NCBI GenBank assembly: GCA_002294665.1 | Contig: DBFQ01000021.1 | Coordinates: forward strand, 7,688 to 21,173 | Source of the DNA: Candidatus Aminicenantes bacterium UBA876 | Lineage (GTDB): Bacteria; Acidobacteriota; Aminicenantia; UBA2199 | DNA: 13,486 nt | Direction: 5' to 3' | Shown: positions 6,753 through 13,486 of the stretch, one piece after another | Layout: each line of letters starts with the position of its first letter | How positions within the stretch are numbered: position 1 is the stretch's first letter | The notes under the pieces: generated by a model | Seen by the model: only the letters and a program-made list of their open reading frames with translations | The model's database searches: none | What the model was told of the DNA's origin: nothing | Program-made: the position numbers and the translations under genes

Positions 6753-7670
6753 TCATCGCAGCGCGGCGCGATACAGGGTTTCGTTGATTTCGGCCTCAAC
6801 GGCCGGAAGTCCCGGAAATACGTCCGCCCACATCCTCCGGTCTTCCATGCAGAGATAAAGCGGCACTTCCATGGATACATGCCGGCGGATCTCCGCAGCC
6901 ACCACCTGGTACATGTCGCGCCGCAACGGCCGGAAATAGCGGAACTTGCCGTCATATCCCCGCACCAATTCTCCGGAGAAAAGCCGCGATGCGGGCCGGG
7001 AAAGGATGATCTCTCTCAGGGAAGGAGGAAAACGCAGGGTTCCCAGGCTCCACCAGGCCAGGCTGGCCTGCGGGACCCGATTCACGATCTCGCGCACCAG
7101 GGCCGGATACCATTCGCGCCAGTCGGGAACGGCAATCATGGGGTCGAAATGCACCCCGACCCGGTACCCTTTCTCCGCCACGGCGGTCATTGCCGCCAGG
7201 CGCTCGGAAAGCCCCGGGGCGCGATGCTCTTCCCGGCGACACACCGGATCCGGATTCAGCGACCAGCTCACCACCACGTTGCGCGGCACGTTTTCGGCCT
7301 GCAACAGGTTCTGCACCGCCACCGACTTGGTCTTGAATTCGAAAACCATCTCGGGAAAACCGGCGAAAAGCTTTAGAATCCAGCGGGACTGCCCGGTCAG
7401 TGGATCCAATGCCAGCGAATCCGCCAGTTCGCCGGTACCCAGACGCATGTGCGGGCGGTTCCGGTATGCCTCGAGTTCCGCGACCAGGGCTGCGGTGTTG
7501 GTAAACATCAGCGGCTCCGGGTCATCCAGATAGACCTGAAGAATACAGTAATTACAGGCGAACGGGCATCCCTGCAGCAGATCGATGTTGTAGTAGCCGC
7601 AGGAAACCGTATCCGGGGAACAGGGACAATGGCGCACAAAAGGTCCGGTCTGCGGCGCGGTGCGGATCAT
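6753..7670 (-). CDS. SPL-family radical SAM protein (spore photoproduct lyase-like)
   Basis: The product is a 305-residue radical SAM enzyme in the spore photoproduct lyase (SPL) family. The cluster motif is Cys35-x3-Cys39-x2-Cys42 in GCPFACNYC. The regions GTGELADSLALD (78-89), FEFKTKS (110-116), SWSLNP (135-140) and EKGYRVGVHFDPMI (166-179) line up with B. subtilis SplB as I remember it. Three more cysteines (15, 17, 24) precede the cluster motif and may bind metal. Relative to SplB, the hydrogen-donor Cys141 position is Glu81 and the second active-site Tyr is Ile43. True photoproduct repair is therefore doubtful, and this belongs to a less understood SPL-like branch. The gene is monocistronic and divergent from the YbhN-like gene; its predicted promoter implies a leaderless mRNA. 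Confidence 0.85.
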   Translation of the reverse strand: MIRTAPQTGPFVRHCPCSPDTVSCGYYNIDLLQGCPFACNYCILQVYLDDPEPLMFTNTAALVAELEAYRNRPHMRLGTGELADSLALDPLTGQSRWILKLFAGFPEMVFEFKTKSVAVQNLLQAENVPRNVVVSWSLNPDPVCRREEHRAPGLSERLAAMTAVAEKGYRVGVHFDPMIAVPDWREWYPALVREIVNRVPQASLAWWSLGTLRFPPSLREIILSRPASRLFSGELVRGYDGKFRYFRPLRRDMYQVVAAEIRRHVSMEVPLYLCMEDRRMWADVFPGLPAVEAEINETLYRAALR

Positions 7671-7676
7671 TGCCTG

Positions 7677-7705
7677 ATCATAACCGCTTCAACGTTGGTG
7701 CGCAA
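7677..7705 (-). promoter_or_regulatory. Predicted leaderless promoter for the SPL-like gene
   Basis: On the minus strand, TTGCGC (7700-7705), a 17-base spacer and TATGAT (7677-7682, 5 of 6 matches) place the expected start seven bases downstream, on the A of the ATG at 7670. Only a weak AGG precedes the ATG. Confidence 0.5.
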
Positions 7706-7724
7706 TCCCTCGCGCCTCGAGGGA
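7706..7724. repeat. Perfect 7-bp inverted repeat in the divergent promoter region
   Basis: TCCCTCG (7706-7712) and CGAGGGA (7718-7724) are separated by 5 bases. The dyad directly abuts the -35 box of the SPL-like gene and lies 22 bases from the -35 box of the YbhN-like gene. If both genes are leaderless, the dyad is not in either mRNA and would act as DNA, for example as an operator. A weaker dyad, GGGC/GCCC (7726-7739), follows directly. Confidence 0.5.
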
Positions 7725-7746
7725 CGGGCCTGAAAGCCCTTTCGTG

Positions 7747-7775
7747 TTGACTCTATCGGCGAAAAAGAATACCAT
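7747..7775 (+). promoter_or_regulatory. Predicted leaderless promoter for the ybhN-nrdR-hsp20-lon-thiL operon
   Basis: TTGACT (7747-7752), a 17-base spacer and TACCAT (7770-7775) put the expected start seven bases downstream, exactly on the ATG at 7782. There is no Shine-Dalgarno site before that ATG. Since the downstream genes are nearly contiguous, this may be the main promoter for lon. Confidence 0.5.
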
Positions 7776-7781
7776 GACGGC

Positions 7782-8786
7782 ATGAAAACCCTGCGCGTGG
7801 CGATCATCGCCCTGATTACCGCCGCGCTGCTCTACCTGTTTTTCCGCGGCATCGATTTTTCCATGGTCTGGAGAATGGTACGCCGGATTCATCCCGGCTA
7901 CCTGCTGCTCTTCACGCTGGGACTGCTGGTGCAGCAATGGTTGCGCGGATACCGCTGGGCCATCCTGTTGCGCCCGCGTGCGGCCGACGCGCGCATCCTC
8001 ACCCTGGTGAATTTCACCATGATCGGGTTTCTCATCAACACGCTGGTTCCGGGACGGATCGGAGAACCGGCCAGAGGGATCCTGGTTGCGCGCAAACTGG
8101 GCATCAAAAGTGCCCACGGACTGGCTTCCGTGGTATTGGAAAGGCTGATCGACGCCCTGGTGGTGGTGTGTCTGTTCCTGATCTCTCTGTTGTATCTCAA
8201 GCAGACCTCTTCGCCGTTCATCACTTCCATGCGCCAGGTGGCCTGGGTGGCGTTGCCCCTGTTCCTGGGGGCGTTCGGCCTATTCTACTTCATGAACCGC
8301 GAGAGCGGTTTTGCCTGGACAACCCGCCAGATCACGCGCCTTTCCCGCCTGGCCCCCTCCCATCGCCGCCAGCGCCTGGGCGATTCCCTGCTGCACTTCA
8401 TAACGGGATTGCGGTTGCAATTGGGCGTGAAAGAGTTCATGAAACTGGCCGTATCCTCTCTGGCCATCTGGTTGTGCATGGCGCCGGTGTACTGGATGAT
8501 GTTCAAACCCATGGGCATTCAGGCGACATTGCTGGAAGCCTTGAACTACACCTGCATTATCGCCGCAGCGGCTTCGATCCCCACGCCGGGGATGGCCGGC
8601 AGCCTGGACGCGGCTTCGCGAATCACCCTGGTCAGCATTTTCGGCGCTGAAGCCAACAGCGCGGTCGCCTTCACCCTGATCGTGCATGTGGGGCTGATCC
8701 TGGTGCTGGTTGCGACCGGCCTGGTCGCACTCGCAATCGAAGGTGTGAATTTGAAAGGAATCCGCCGGATCCGGGAGGAAGCATGA
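7782..8786 (+). CDS. YbhN/AglD-like flippase-domain membrane protein (UPF0104)
   Basis: The product is a 334-residue polytopic inner-membrane protein of the lysylphosphatidylglycerol synthetase transmembrane (UPF0104, YbhN) family, with about seven or eight hydrophobic helices. The family motifs are visible: WLRGYRWAILLRP (53-65), NTLVPGRIGEPAR (86-98), the charged ERLID (120-124) and TPGMAGSLDAA in the C-terminal half. Relatives include the membrane part of MprF, which moves lipids between leaflets; the substrate here is unknown. There is no soluble aminoacyl-transferase domain, so this is not a full MprF. The start at 7782 has no Shine-Dalgarno site and coincides with the predicted transcription start. 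The TGA overlaps the nrdR ATG. Confidence 0.85.
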   Translation: MKTLRVAIIALITAALLYLFFRGIDFSMVWRMVRRIHPGYLLLFTLGLLVQQWLRGYRWAILLRPRAADARILTLVNFTMIGFLINTLVPGRIGEPARGILVARKLGIKSAHGLASVVLERLIDALVVVCLFLISLLYLKQTSSPFITSMRQVAWVALPLFLGAFGLFYFMNRESGFAWTTRQITRLSRLAPSHRRQRLGDSLLHFITGLRLQLGVKEFMKLAVSSLAIWLCMAPVYWMMFKPMGIQATLLEALNYTCIIAAAASIPTPGMAGSLDAASRITLVSIFGAEANSAVAFTLIVHVGLILVLVATGLVALAIEGVNLKGIRRIREEA

Positions 8787-9238
8787 AGTGCAGCAGATGC
8801 GGTAATCTGGAAGATCGCGTGATTGAAACGCGGGAAAGCCGCGACGGATGTTACATCCGGCGCCGGCGCGAATGCCTGCAATGCGGCTTGCGTTTCACCA
8901 CCTATGAGAAAGTGGAGAGCATCCCGGTGCTGGTGGTCAAGAAGGATGGCCGCCGGGAACCCTTCAACATGGATAAAATCCGCAAAGGCCTTTACCGCGC
9001 CGTGGAAAAGCGCCCGTTGTCCACCAAGCAGATCGAGCAACTCGCCGGCCAGATCGAGAACCTGGTGAACGCATCGGAAAAGGAAGTGTCCACCAAGGAG
9101 ATCGGTGAACAGATCATGTCCCGCCTGAAACGCATGGATAAGGTGGCGTATGTACGTTTCGCCTCGGTATACCTTGATTTCAAGAGCCTGGAAGAATTTC
9201 TTTCCGAGCTTCACAATCTTTTGCAAAAGGAGGAATAG
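8783..9238 (+). CDS. nrdR: Transcriptional repressor NrdR
   Basis: The product is a 151-residue NrdR, the zinc-ribbon/ATP-cone repressor that senses dATP/ATP and shuts down ribonucleotide reductase genes. The zinc ribbon has Cys3-x2-Cys6 and Cys31-x2-Cys34 with the basic run RRRREC (26-31) between. The ATP-cone covers about 49-139 and begins with VVKKDGRREPFNMDKIRKGL. Length and start match the family, and GGAGG precedes the ATG. It overlaps the YbhN-like gene by ATGA. No ribonucleotide reductase gene lies in the window, and I did not recognise NrdR boxes, so its targets are elsewhere. Confidence 0.97.
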   Translation: MKCSRCGNLEDRVIETRESRDGCYIRRRRECLQCGLRFTTYEKVESIPVLVVKKDGRREPFNMDKIRKGLYRAVEKRPLSTKQIEQLAGQIENLVNASEKEVSTKEIGEQIMSRLKRMDKVAYVRFASVYLDFKSLEEFLSELHNLLQKEE

Positions 9239-9640
9239 ATGGCAAAGAAAACCCTGGTGGTTCAGGGCATCCGTCCCCACGAAAACTTTTCCTCCGGCTT
9301 CAGCACCCATGTGGACTGGGAGCCCAGAACAAACATTGTCGCCTGCCGGAAAGAATTGATCATTGAAATGGAGTTGCCGGGGGTGGTTCGCGAGGACATC
9401 AGCATCGTGCTGGAAAACGACCGGGAACTGGTGGTCAAGGGGACCAAGCCCAAGCCCGTGATCGATGAGCCCCAGGTGGCCTACTACCTGTTTGAGCGCG
9501 AATTCGGTCAATTCTACAAGCGCATCGGCATCGACTTCCCCCTGGACACCGAACGCATCGAATCCGAGATCCGCAATGGCGTCCTCACCGTGCGCATCCC
9601 GCGCAAAGTCCGCGAGACGGTCTCCATATCCGTGAAATAG
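9239..9640 (+). CDS. hsp20: Hsp20/alpha-crystallin family small heat shock protein
   Basis: The product is a 133-residue small heat shock protein, an ATP-independent holdase that keeps unfolding proteins soluble. The alpha-crystallin domain runs from about residue 22 (STHVDWEPR) to the end, with ELPGVVREDISIVLENDREL and the diagnostic NGVLTVRIPRK near the C-terminus. The N-terminal arm is short (about 20 residues) and there is no long C-terminal tail, only VSISVK, which may serve as the IxI/V-type docking motif. AGGAGG lies close upstream, and the ATG follows the nrdR stop with no spacer. It is placed directly before lon, joining holdase and protease. I saw no CIRCE element. Confidence 0.95.
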   Translation: MAKKTLVVQGIRPHENFSSGFSTHVDWEPRTNIVACRKELIIEMELPGVVREDISIVLENDRELVVKGTKPKPVIDEPQVAYYLFEREFGQFYKRIGIDFPLDTERIESEIRNGVLTVRIPRKVRETVSISVK

Positions 9641-9651
9641 CGAGGCAATCA

Positions 9652-12054
9652 ATGGCTGAAGAAAAACCCGTGACACCCGATCCCGCTGAAACGGAATCAG
9701 ACGAGGAAAACACTTCCGGGAGCCTGAGCGTACCCGAGGAATTACCGGTACTCATCCTGCGAGACGTGGTGGTTTTCCCTTTCATGATCGTTCCCCTGTA
9801 CGTGGGCCGGGCGAAGTCCAAACGCGCCGTCGACCATTCGCTGAACTCGGACCGCATGATCCTGCTCTTGACGCAGAAACAGGCTGAGGTCGAAGACCCG
9901 TCACCGGACGAGATGTACCTGACCGGGACCGCCGCCCTGATCGTGCGCATGCTCAAGCTGCCCGACAGCCGCATGCGCGTGCTGGTGCAGGGAATCGCAC
10001 GCATGCGCGTGAAAGCCATTCGCGACGACGGGCAGATGCGCATAGCGGAGATTTCCCCCCTGGAAGATGCCGATCCCGAGAACCTTTCCATCCGCGACCA
10101 GGCGCTGATCCGCAACGTGCGTGAAAAATTCGAGCAGATGGGCAAACTGGGAAAACAGATTCCCAATGAAATCCTGGTGGTTACGGAAAACATCGAAGAA
10201 CCGGGGAAACTGGCGGATATCATCGCGGCCAACCTCAACCTCAAGATTCCTCAATCCCAGAAAGTCCTGGACGAAGCCAACAGCATGTTGCGCCTGCAGG
10301 TCGTGCATGAATACCTCAACTACGAGCTGGAAATGCTCAGTATCCAGAACCAGATCAACCTCAAGGCCCAGGGAGAAATGGATAAGAACCAGCGCGAATA
10401 CTTTCTGCGCCAGCAACTCAAGGCCATTCAGAAAGAACTGGGTGAAGAAGGTGAAAACGCGGATGAAATCCGTGAATACATCCAGCGCATGGAAAACGCC
10501 AAACTGCCGGAAAATGCCCGCTCGGAAGTCGAGAAAAACATCGAACGCCTGGAAAAGATGCATCCGGAATCGGCGGAAAGCACGGTGGTGCGCAATTACC
10601 TGGACTGGATGCTGGATCTGCCCTGGAGCCGTTCCACGCGGGACACGCTGAACCTGAAAAAGGCCGCCCGCATCCTCAACCAGGATCATTACGGCTTGGA
10701 AAAGGTCAAGCAGCGGATTCTGGAGTACCTCAGCGTGCGTAAGTTGACGGCCAGCGCCCATGGCCCCATCCTCTGTTTCGTCGGCCCCCCGGGCGTGGGA
10801 AAAACATCGCTGGGACGGTCCGTCGCGCGCGCGTTGAACAAGAAATTCGTGCGCATTTCACTGGGAGGCGTGCGCGATGAAGCGGAAATCCGCGGTCACC
10901 GGCGCACCTACGTGGGCGCCCTGCCGGGAAAGATCATCCAGGAATTGAGACGCGCGCAGGCCAACAACCCGGTTTTCATGATGGATGAAGTCGACAAAAT
11001 CGGCGCGGATTTCCGCGGCGACCCCTCGTCGGCATTGCTGGAAGTCCTGGATCCGGAACAGAACAACGCGTTTATCGACCATTACCTGGGCGTACCTTTT
11101 GACCTGTCCCGCGTGATGTTCATCACCACTGCCAACATGCTGGAACCGATCCAGCCCGCGTTCCGCGATCGCATGGAGATCATTCACCTGCACGGTTACA
11201 CCGAAGAAGAAAAACTGGAGATCGCCCGCCGCCACCTCATCCCCCGCCAGGTCGCTGAAAACGGTTTGGGGGATGACCTGATCCGCTTTACCCCGGGAGC
11301 GATCCAGAACCTGATCCGCTATTACACCCGTGAAGCCGGCGTACGCAACCTGGAACGGGAAATCGGCAGCATCTGCCGCAAAATCGCCTACGCCGTGTCA
11401 TTAAAGCAACGCAAATTATACAAGATCACCGCCGCGAACCTGGAAAAATACGCCGGCGCGCCCAAATTGTTCAAGGATCAATTGCTGGAAACGGACGCGG
11501 TCGGCGTGGCTACGGGCATGGCTTGGACGCCTTATGGAGGCGACCTGCTCTTCATCGAAGTGAAGTTGATCCCCGGCAAAGGCAAGCTGATCCTGACCGG
11601 TTCCCTGGGAGATGTCATGAAAGAGTCAGCTACCGCGGCGTTGAGTTTCCTCAAAGCCAACGCCAAATCCCTGGAACTGGACCCCGCCGTGTTCGACAAC
11701 CGTGACATTCACATTCACGTGCCCGAGGGAGGGATTCCCAAGGACGGGCCTTCGGCGGGCATCACCCTGACCACGGCATTATGCTCGGCCTACCTGAGCG
11801 TGCCCGTGAAAAAGGATGTATCCATGACCGGAGAGATCACCCTGCGCGGGAAAATCCTCCCGGTCGGCGGCATCAAGGAAAAGGTCCTGGCGGCGCGCCG
11901 GGCGGGGATCCAACAGGTTCTGCTGCCCGAAGAAAACCGCAAGGACCTGTCGGAAATGAAGCCCGCGGAGCTGAAGGGAATTCAATTCCATTTCATTTCA
12001 CGCATTGAGGACGCCGTCAACCTGGCCCTGATCCGCAACGTTTTTCATGAATGA
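9652..12054 (+). CDS. lon: ATP-dependent protease La (Lon)
   Basis: The product is an 800-residue LonA protease, a cytoplasmic hexamer that degrades damaged and regulatory proteins. After an acidic N-terminal extension of about 27 residues comes the Lon substrate-binding domain (about 29-225) starting at [16 protein letters not shown], a helical coiled-coil region (about 225-320), the AAA+ module with Walker A GPPGVGKT (378-385), GALPGKIIQ and Walker B region [11 protein letters not shown], and the protease domain with the catalytic pair Ser701 (in DGPSAG) and Lys742 (in VGGIKEK). All motifs are intact and the length is normal. GAGG lies 6 bases before the ATG, 11 bases after hsp20. The 3' end overlaps thiL by 8 bases. 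Confidence 0.97.
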   Translation: MAEEKPVTPDPAETESDEENTSGSLSVPEELPVLILRDVVVFPFMIVPLYVGRAKSKRAVDHSLNSDRMILLLTQKQAEVEDPSPDEMYLTGTAALIVRMLKLPDSRMRVLVQGIARMRVKAIRDDGQMRIAEISPLEDADPENLSIRDQALIRNVREKFEQMGKLGKQIPNEILVVTENIEEPGKLADIIAANLNLKIPQSQKVLDEANSMLRLQVVHEYLNYELEMLSIQNQINLKAQGEMDKNQREYFLRQQLKAIQKELGEEGENADEIREYIQRMENAKLPENARSEVEKNIERLEKMHPESAESTVVRNYLDWMLDLPWSRSTRDTLNLKKAARILNQDHYGLEKVKQRILEYLSVRKLTASAHGPILCFVGPPGVGKTSLGRSVARALNKKFVRISLGGVRDEAEIRGHRRTYVGALPGKIIQELRRAQANNPVFMMDEVDKIGADFRGDPSSALLEVLDPEQNNAFIDHYLGVPFDLSRVMFITTANMLEPIQPAFRDRMEIIHLHGYTEEEKLEIARRHLIPRQVAENGLGDDLIRFTPGAIQNLIRYYTREAGVRNLEREIGSICRKIAYAVSLKQRKLYKITAANLEKYAGAPKLFKDQLLETDAVGVATGMAWTPYGGDLLFIEVKLIPGKGKLILTGSLGDVMKESATAALSFLKANAKSLELDPAVFDNRDIHIHVPEGGIPKDGPSAGITLTTALCSAYLSVPVKKDVSMTGEITLRGKILPVGGIKEKVLAARRAGIQQVLLPEENRKDLSEMKPAELKGIQFHFISRIEDAVNLALIRNVFHE

Positions 12055-13003
12055 AGAAAAGCTGGTCCGATATCTGCAGCGAAAATTTACCTTTCCACAG
12101 GGATGCGGCATCGGTGACGACGCCTCGGTTAGACGTTTGAACGCGGACGATGCGCGGGGAACCCGCATCGTGGCCAAGGACCTGTTTGTGGAAGGCACCC
12201 ATTTCAGCCTGGCGCACTACACCCTGGCGGAGGCCGCGGAAAAAGCGGTCGGCGTCAACGTCAGCGACATGCTGGCCATGGGAGGGGAAGGCGAAGAGAT
12301 CTACCTGGGGCTGGGGTTTCCGCCCGCAACCCCGTGGACCCGGATTGCGGAAGCTTTCAACGGCGTGCACCGGGCATGCCGGCGCTGGCACTTGAAGCTG
12401 GCGGGCGGGGACGTCGCCAAAACGCCGGCCTGGTTTTTTTCCGTCACCATCATCGGCCGTGCCGTGCGCCCGGTATTCCGCAACGGGGCGCGGGCCGGCG
12501 ACCTGGTCGGTCTGGCCGGCCGTTGCGGCGAATCCGCGCTGGGTTTGATCCTGATGCAGCGCAACTCGCCGGACCCGTATTTTTCCCGCAGACACATCCG
12601 CGTCGATCCACCCGTGCGCGCAGCCCGGGAGTTGGCACGAACGGCCTCGGCCATGATCGATGTTTCCGACGGGTTGACCAAAGATCTGTCACGAATCCTG
12701 TCCGCTTCCGGCGTGGGCGCGCTGATCGATGCGGACAAGCTGCCCATCAGCCGCAGAATGGCGGCAAGTTGCCGTGAAAACGGCCTGGACGCGACCCGAC
12801 TCGCCCTGACCGGGGGAGAGGATTACGCGTTGCTGTTCACCATCCCGCCCCACCGGCTGGCTCATCTCGATCCCGGTCTGCGAGCCGTGCGCATCATCGG
12901 GCGCATCCGGCAATCCCCCCGCCGGCTGGTGCTGTTGGACAAAGGCCGCATCCAGCCGCCGCCCGCGGGTGGATACGATCACTTCGCCGCCCCCGAGCCA
13001 TAA
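12047..13003 (+). CDS. thiL: Thiamine-monophosphate kinase
   Basis: The product is a 318-residue ThiL, which phosphorylates thiamine monophosphate to the cofactor thiamine diphosphate. Family motifs are GIGDDASV (21-28), the metal-binding Asp45 region KDLFVEGTHF, KAVGVNVSDMLAMGG (66-80), AGGDVAK (119-125), MIDVSDGLTKDL and LTGGEDYALLFT. One small departure is Lys-Asp where Thr-Asp is usual before LFVEG. The start lies inside the end of lon (8-base overlap) and lacks a good Shine-Dalgarno site, so translation is probably coupled to lon. No other thiamine gene is nearby; thiL at the end of an nrdR-containing operon recalls the nrdR-ribH-nusB-thiL order of many bacteria. Confidence 0.93.
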   Translation: MNEEKLVRYLQRKFTFPQGCGIGDDASVRRLNADDARGTRIVAKDLFVEGTHFSLAHYTLAEAAEKAVGVNVSDMLAMGGEGEEIYLGLGFPPATPWTRIAEAFNGVHRACRRWHLKLAGGDVAKTPAWFFSVTIIGRAVRPVFRNGARAGDLVGLAGRCGESALGLILMQRNSPDPYFSRRHIRVDPPVRAARELARTASAMIDVSDGLTKDLSRILSASGVGALIDADKLPISRRMAASCRENGLDATRLALTGGEDYALLFTIPPHRLAHLDPGLRAVRIIGRIRQSPRRLVLLDKGRIQPPPAGGYDHFAAPEP

Positions 13004-13013
13004 CCCTCCGGGT

Positions 13014-13042
13014 TTGACAATTCCGTGATTTTGGTGTATACA
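13014..13042 (+). promoter_or_regulatory. Near-consensus promoter for the exported-protein gene
   Basis: TTGACA (13014-13019) and TATACA (13037-13042, 5 of 6 matches) are 17 bases apart, the best promoter match on this strand. The start would fall at about 13048-13051, so the leader is 0-3 bases. A possible AGGGA Shine-Dalgarno (13042-13046) lies upstream of that start. A short dyad AACCC-tcc-GGGTT (13002-13014) touches the -35 box. Confidence 0.7.
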
Positions 13043-13050
13043 GGGACAGA

Positions 13051-13486
13051 ATGAAAAAATCCTTGCTGTGGATTCTGGCCTGTGGATTCGTGTTGCTCAG
13101 ACCGTTGCCGGGTCAGGATGATTATCTGAAAATCACCGCCTCGATCACTCCCGAAGTCATCCGCCAGGGCGAAGAAGGTGTGCTCACGCTCAAAATTCAA
13201 CCACGGGAAAACCTGCGGATTTCATCCGCCCCGGAGTTTGTCATCAAGTTGGCCGAAAACGCCAACCTGACATTTTCCAAGTATTTTTTCACCGCATCTG
13301 AGCTGGACTTTGATACCGAACAGGAAGGCAACCTTGTCTACCTGGCGCTGGACAAGGAAATCACCATCCCCTTCAAGGTAAACGGCAACTCGCTGATCGG
13401 CAAGCAGCAGATCCTGGGTGAAGTGCAATTCACCACCGTCTTTGAGGATCACTGGTCGCTGAAAACCTTCCAGAAATTCAGCACCG
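13051..13486 (+). CDS. Exported protein, 5' part only (possible DsbD-like N-terminal domain)
   Basis: The reading frame stays open for 145 codons and is cut by the right edge. The N-terminus MKKSLLWILACGFVLLRPLPGQ is a Sec signal peptide with a likely cleavage just before or after Gln22. The following 120 residues alternate short polar and hydrophobic stretches, as in a beta-sandwich, with phrases such as TPEVIRQGEEGVLTLKI and DHWSLKTFQKF. This resembles the N-terminal periplasmic domain of DsbD-type thiol-disulfide reductases in some Acidobacteria-like genomes, but no Cys pair or membrane part is in view, so that name is tentative. Its own strong promoter separates it from thiL. Confidence 0.7.
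   Translation, partial: MKKSLLWILACGFVLLRPLPGQDDYLKITASITPEVIRQGEEGVLTLKIQPRENLRISSAPEFVIKLAENANLTFSKYFFTASELDFDTEQEGNLVYLALDKEITIPFKVNGNSLIGKQQILGEVQFTTVFEDHWSLKTFQKFST

Noticed and set aside
8546..9676. 376-codon open frame on the minus strand
   Set aside because: It is antisense to the end of the YbhN-like gene, nrdR and hsp20, all of which are well-identified families.
13002..13014. Possible terminator AACCC-tcc-GGGTT after thiL
   Set aside because: The stem is only 5 bp, no T run follows, and it runs into the -35 box of the next promoter.
13051..13116. Lipoprotein signal (ILAC at residues 8-11) in the exported protein
   Set aside because: The hydrophobic stretch before the Cys is too short and continues past it; an ordinary Sec signal ending near Gln22 fits better.

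Overview
The window is gene-dense, GC-rich bacterial DNA with short spacers and many 4-base start/stop overlaps. It holds fifteen protein-coding genes, the last one cut by the right edge. I saw no tRNA, rRNA, CRISPR array, insertion sequence or phage gene. The gene content is chromosomal housekeeping and stress functions in a probably diderm bacterium. The secreted protein at the right edge and the nrdR-hsp20-lon-thiL order make me lean to an Acidobacteriota/Aminicenantes-like lineage, but that is a weak inference from memory.

Layout. (1) 15-2460, minus strand: a three-gene sugar-nucleotide operon, an RmlC-like epimerase, an extended-SDR epimerase/dehydratase and an RmlD-like reductase. All three are translationally coupled behind a good sigma70-type promoter. 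(2) 2561-3808, minus strand: rpsT (ribosomal protein S20), a stand-alone PD-(D/E)XK nuclease with an iron-sulfur cysteine set, and a small PspC-domain membrane protein. (3) 4059-6752, plus strand, divergent from rpsT: a diiron ferritin-like protein followed by a NatA/NatB-type ABC exporter. (4) 6753-7670, minus strand: a radical-SAM protein related to spore photoproduct lyase. Its stop codon abuts that of the ABC permease with no base between them. (5) 7782-13003, plus strand, divergent from the radical-SAM gene: a YbhN/AglD-like membrane protein, nrdR, hsp20, lon and thiL, all overlapping or separated by at most 11 bases. (6) 13051 to the edge: the 5' part of an exported protein with its own strong promoter.

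Functionally the window joins envelope sugar synthesis, envelope stress and transport, iron/oxidative protection, nucleotide-pool control (NrdR) and protein quality control (Hsp20 with Lon). The observations I would look at first are: the radical-SAM protein appears to lack both hydrogen-transfer residues known from true spore photoproduct lyase, a Cys and a Tyr; three predicted promoters place the transcription start on or within about 3 bases of the start codon, suggesting leaderless mRNAs, whereas most internal operon genes have clear Shine-Dalgarno sites; and a perfect 7-bp dyad lies between two of these divergent promoters. No wholly new multi-gene defence or mobile system is evident.
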